Source of the DNA: Nansenia antarctica
Lineage: Eukaryota; Chordata; Actinopteri; Argentiniformes; Microstomatidae
Direction: 5' to 3'
NCBI GenBank assembly: GCA_963989245.1
Contig: OZ022341.1
Span: 64,032,729 to 64,096,728 of the forward strand
DNA length: 64,000 nt
The stretch's first letter is position 1. Each line of letters opens with the position of its first letter. The translations under genes and the position numbers were made by a program. Below, in pieces: positions 62,501-64,000 of the stretch. A model generated the notes under the pieces. It saw only the letters and a program-made list of their open reading frames with translations. It made no database searches and was not told the DNA's origin.

Positions 62501-63486
62501 GATTTCACAAATCCAATGTCTGTACTGTTCTTTGCCCACAGGTCTGCTGGCACATTCTGTATCATTTCTTCTCTGAGGTCTTTTTCAGGTTGTACAGGAA
62601 GGATTAGCTGGTTCATTAGCTTCACAGTCTGCGGATGTCCTATTCCTTGAGCAGAGATCATCAGTTTTGTGAACTGTCCATCAATGCTCCTCCAGATAGC
62701 AGGGTTTTCTTTTGTCGTTACAAATCTGGCTTTTTCTGAGTCTGCCATCATTGCCCCTAAATGCTTCTGTTTATAGTGTTCAGATATCATAAGTGTCACA
62801 TGAGGGATGCTACCCTCAATCTTATGCTCCTGATCTAGATAAGTGTCACTGTTTATCTTCATAGCCACTCCCTGAGGGCCTAGGATTATACAACTTGTAC
62901 TAAGCTGTACCTGTTTTGGCTGATGCTTCAGCCACTCATCTGGGTTTGCATCTGCAACTTCTCTAAAATACTGGAGTGTACAATGCAATGGATCAGTAGG
63001 CCTTCTGGCCTCTGACATGTGTGCCAGGATATAATTGTCCCACATCCTTGCTGGTTCCATTAGGTCTGGGCTAAGCCCTCCCACCCAATACACCATAGAT
63101 GCGTTGTTGTCCATCATGACAGACAGCTGTCTGTTCTCTTGTGGCACTGTCACCCGACAGCCGTCAGGTGTGCATTTCACTGTACAGTTCAATTGGCATA
63201 GTGCATCTCTCCCTAGTAGCCCTATTGGCGTGTGTTCTGATACAAGTATTGACAGATCTGCTCTCTGTCCTTTGTACTCTAAGCTTACAAGCTCAGTAGT
63301 AGGGATCAGCTGTTTAATTCCCTCGAATCCGATTGTCTTCACATATTTCCCAGACATAGGAAGGTGCGTGGCATCTTCAGGCTTCAGACAGGTGTAGGCT
63401 GCTCCACTGTCCACCATCAATTCTAATGGACGTTGGTTGACCGACACCCATATGGTAGGTTCATCTTCAGGCCTGTTCGTCACCAC
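59002..63486 (-). CDS. pol: Retroviral Pol: PR-RT-RNase H-IN, intact frame
   Basis: A 1494-codon frame from the first ATG at 63486; it is in the same frame as gag and is reached by reading through the TAG at 63523-63525. Protease has VDSGAAYT (about residue 25). RT has YMDD at 500-503 and LPQGY-like MPQGYKHSP before it. RNase H has TDGS (about 810), an acidic helix ELIALTEA and YTDSAYAHN. Integrase has a zinc module (GLAHVARGEV ... CVVC), then Asp in VIDYVD (about 1094), Asp in ASDNGKEF (about 1154) and Glu in GMVERMNG (about 1189). The tail is Asp/Glu/Pro-rich and ends at TAA 59002-59004. It overlaps env by 539 nt. No disabling change was seen. Confidence 0.92.
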   Translation of the reverse strand: MVTNRPEDEPTIWVSVNQRPLELMVDSGAAYTCLKPEDATHLPMSGKYVKTIGFEGIKQLIPTTELVSLEYKGQRADLSILVSEHTPIGLLGRDALCQLNCTVKCTPDGCRVTVPQENRQLSVMMDNNASMVYWVGGLSPDLMEPARMWDNYILAHMSEARRPTDPLHCTLQYFREVADANPDEWLKHQPKQVQLSTSCIILGPQGVAMKINSDTYLDQEHKIEGSIPHVTLMISEHYKQKHLGAMMADSEKARFVTTKENPAIWRSIDGQFTKLMISAQGIGHPQTVKLMNQLILPVQPEKDLREEMIQNVPADLWAKNSTDIGFVKSARPLRVELIPGAKPPWKNQYPLKQEAIDGIEPQIKGLLEAGVLKITQYPLSNTPLLPVTKPDGSYRLVHDLRAVNEVVVSYPAEVPDPHVLLTQIPSTAKVFTVIDLCGAFFSIPLSVESQGLFGFTYKGQHYQYTRMPQGYKHSPHVFNQVLKEDLDGLGQTISSTAIQYMDDILLCAPDEETCHRDSVKLLKVLAEKGHKVSKKKLQYCQEKVTYLGQSITQGHRSVTNEHLEAIQKAPKPRTVREMMMFLGITGYSSAWVEDYTRLVAPLRGMIKETGSDKLQCCITWTREADLAFETIKHKLQEAPALALPDYSKEFGLYVSSSAKGKYACAVLTQPTGIGPSPQPIAYYSVAYSEVEMGFAPCYRAMAGAYLMYEKATTLTMGYPITILCHHSLRNLLNQGKYTLTMPRIRNYYRMLEREDVTLLRCNTLNPAETLPTPEDGEPHDCVKEAMRYSKLRADLLALPLKEADVEYWTDGSCYRVGESLRAGYAIVRSQNSGFIVEQAEAVPQPCSAQLAELIALTEACNLGTGRRVTVYTDSAYAHNVCHLHGAVWKGRGFKKTDGSPIQHHAQIMKLLQAMMKPRELAIVKCAAHRSDSSHVTQGNRAADDAAKAITGADKAGKVLLVTHEAQLQGMVTLEDLLMLQSGANALDKNLWLTRGASQDDTGLWRNHEGLVVAPPDLLGMLIQEAHGLAHVARGEVRRKITKEYGFWAPYLLEQIDHILGQCVVCLKNNIRPGIPVGTGHIPTPNGPMKHLVIDYVDMIRPVAGYRYMLVVVDRFSRWVEACPTRKKDAQSVAKFLCREFIPRFGIPDRIASDNGKEFVDKTVKLILQKLGIKQRFGCIYSPQSQGMVERMNGVLKNRLSKVCQHTGLNWVEGLPLALMACRSSEIRGLHLTPHELAMGRIMTAPCARTSGKGPSLALLESDMKAYVQYMTNRQKSISSYVLHKQEREEEVNAQERKDALQPGDKVYVKVYRRKWHEARREGPYEVVRCTGTAIQIKGSPTWYHVHHCIKAPNEDDEGEPQQDGEETPGDEEVHSLDIQADEDVGEYLRRDADDEGGLVPDPVQPRDEWAKGDREGSSDCDTPLGGSTKPGVAPVVTPSDPDNAPDGDVSNPGGCPDQGTIERHRPVSDTPQPDRSRDTPRPIRRKLKPCRFRD

Positions 63487-63522
63487 CAGCTGGCACCCCC
63501 CTCTCGGATCTTCTGGGCACCC

Positions 63523-63525
63523 CTA
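63523..63525 (-). promoter_or_regulatory. In-frame amber codon between gag and pol (readthrough site)
   Basis: Gag ends with TAG followed by GGG TGC; the first pol ATG is exactly 13 codons downstream from the amber in the same frame, with no other stop. A repeated GGGGTGCC / GGGGGGTGCC lies just after it. Suppression of an amber codon is how gammaretroviruses make Gag-Pol. Confidence 0.75.
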
Positions 63526-64000
63526 TAGCCCAGCTGGTGGGCCTCCGTAGGGGTTCACCACTCCTGGAGCTGGTGTAGCAGGGGGCCTATATCTTCCTTT
63601 TTGTTTCCCCCCTGCGCCCCCCTGGTTCTTCTTCCAGCAGGTACGGGCTAAGTGTCCATCCTGGCCGCATTGGAAACATGGTCCTAACATCTTCTTCCCG
63701 GCTGCGGTCCATCCCTCTTGTGGTGGTCCTTGGCCAGGCTGGTTGTATGGCTGGTACGGAACCACTTGCACCCCTGGTGGCCCCTGTGGGTATGGATACC
63801 CCCCTTGTGGCCCCTGTGGGTATGACTGGGGAGGGACAGTTTGCAGTTGCTGTGGTTGAGATGGGACCTGTAGGGCTATGGTCTGCACTCTCTCTCTGGT
63901 TTTCTTGCCTTCAGTCAATTGTACTTGAGTTAGTTTTCTGAGTGAGTCTTCGTCTTGTGCCTTCTGTATCTGAATCTTCTTTCTAAATAATTCTACTTGG
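63523..64000 (-). CDS. gag: Retroviral Gag, C-terminal part (runs off the window)
   Basis: The frame is open from the window edge to TAG at 63523. It includes a Gln/Pro/Tyr-rich segment and one nucleocapsid zinc knuckle CFQCGQDGHLARTC (C-x2-C-x4-H-x4-C), followed by a Gly/Lys/Arg-rich RNA-binding end. An apparent start at 63918 is a TTG within the frame and is not the real one. Matrix and capsid lie beyond the window. Confidence 0.85.
   Translation of the reverse strand, partial: QVELFRKKIQIQKAQDEDSLRKLTQVQLTEGKKTRERVQTIALQVPSQPQQLQTVPPQSYPQGPQGGYPYPQGPPGVQVVPYQPYNQPGQGPPQEGWTAAGKKMLGPCFQCGQDGHLARTCWKKNQGGAGGKQKGRYRPPATPAPGVVNPYGGPPAGL

Larger units (their letters stand above)
55963..64000 (-). 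mobile_element. Class I endogenous retrovirus, minus strand, 5' end outside window
   Basis: Reading right to left: 3' part of gag, amber codon, pol, overlapping env, polypurine tract, 3' LTR. Gag and pol share a frame across one TAG as in gammaretroviruses, RT has YMDD and Env has the CX6CC motif of gamma-type envelopes. All three frames are open in the window, so the insertion is probably recent. The 5' LTR, leader and most of gag lie beyond 64000. It may belong to the fish gamma/epsilon-like group; finer placement needs a tree. Confidence 0.88.

Noticed and set aside
1..64000. CRISPR arrays, bacterial operons, rRNA or tRNA genes
   Set aside because: No spaced direct-repeat array, Shine-Dalgarno-led gene cluster or cloverleaf sequence was seen. 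The only tRNA-like sequences are retroelement primer-binding sites.

Overview
The window looks like a teleost fish nuclear genome. About 90% of it is transposable-element DNA. It holds one recognisable host gene, an intron-containing fsip2-like sperm-flagellum gene on the minus strand, and no sign of prokaryotic organisation. The fish assignment rests on the element set (fish-type BEL/Pao, Ty3/gypsy, L2-like LINE, hAT and Harbinger-like elements, a class I endogenous retrovirus) and on the compact split gene; the species cannot be named from this.

Layout. 1-10343: a head-to-tail Ty3/gypsy array (truncated copy, shared LTR, complete copy, LTR) with intact gag and pol, a tRNA-His primer site and a -1 frameshift heptamer. 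10344-21184: layered DNA-transposon debris. It includes an 89-bp inverted repeat enclosing a broken integrase-core gene, two copies of a Harbinger-like element (the second split by a hAT element with an 8-bp target duplication), a palindromic 42-bp satellite, and two exons of a Myb/SANT-like protein carrying a coding minisatellite. 21185-29683: a complete BEL/Pao element with a 5-bp target duplication. 29684-34048: LINE fragments, a dispersed repeat and unassigned DNA. 34049-46934: a tandem LTR-internal-LTR-internal-LTR array of a deleted BEL derivative, flanked as a unit by the duplication ATACC, and itself sitting inside a small hAT. 46940-50080: the rest of that hAT, an inverted copy of the 32-kb repeat, and another hAT inside it. 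50108-55300: the fsip2-like gene, 11 inferred coding exons with consistent phases, and upstream X-box and CRE-like sites. 55541-55672: a LINE remnant. 55963-64000: a minus-strand endogenous retrovirus with 3' LTR, env, pol and the 3' part of gag, all open.

The most unusual observation is that every BEL LTR carries about 140 bp encoding a recognisable piece of splicing factor SF3B2 in an open frame, apparently a captured host exon just downstream of the predicted LTR promoter. Also notable are two independent LTR-sharing tandem arrays in one window, and a threefold 21-bp repeat of a splice donor in the fsip2-like gene that would add seven residues per unit without breaking frame.
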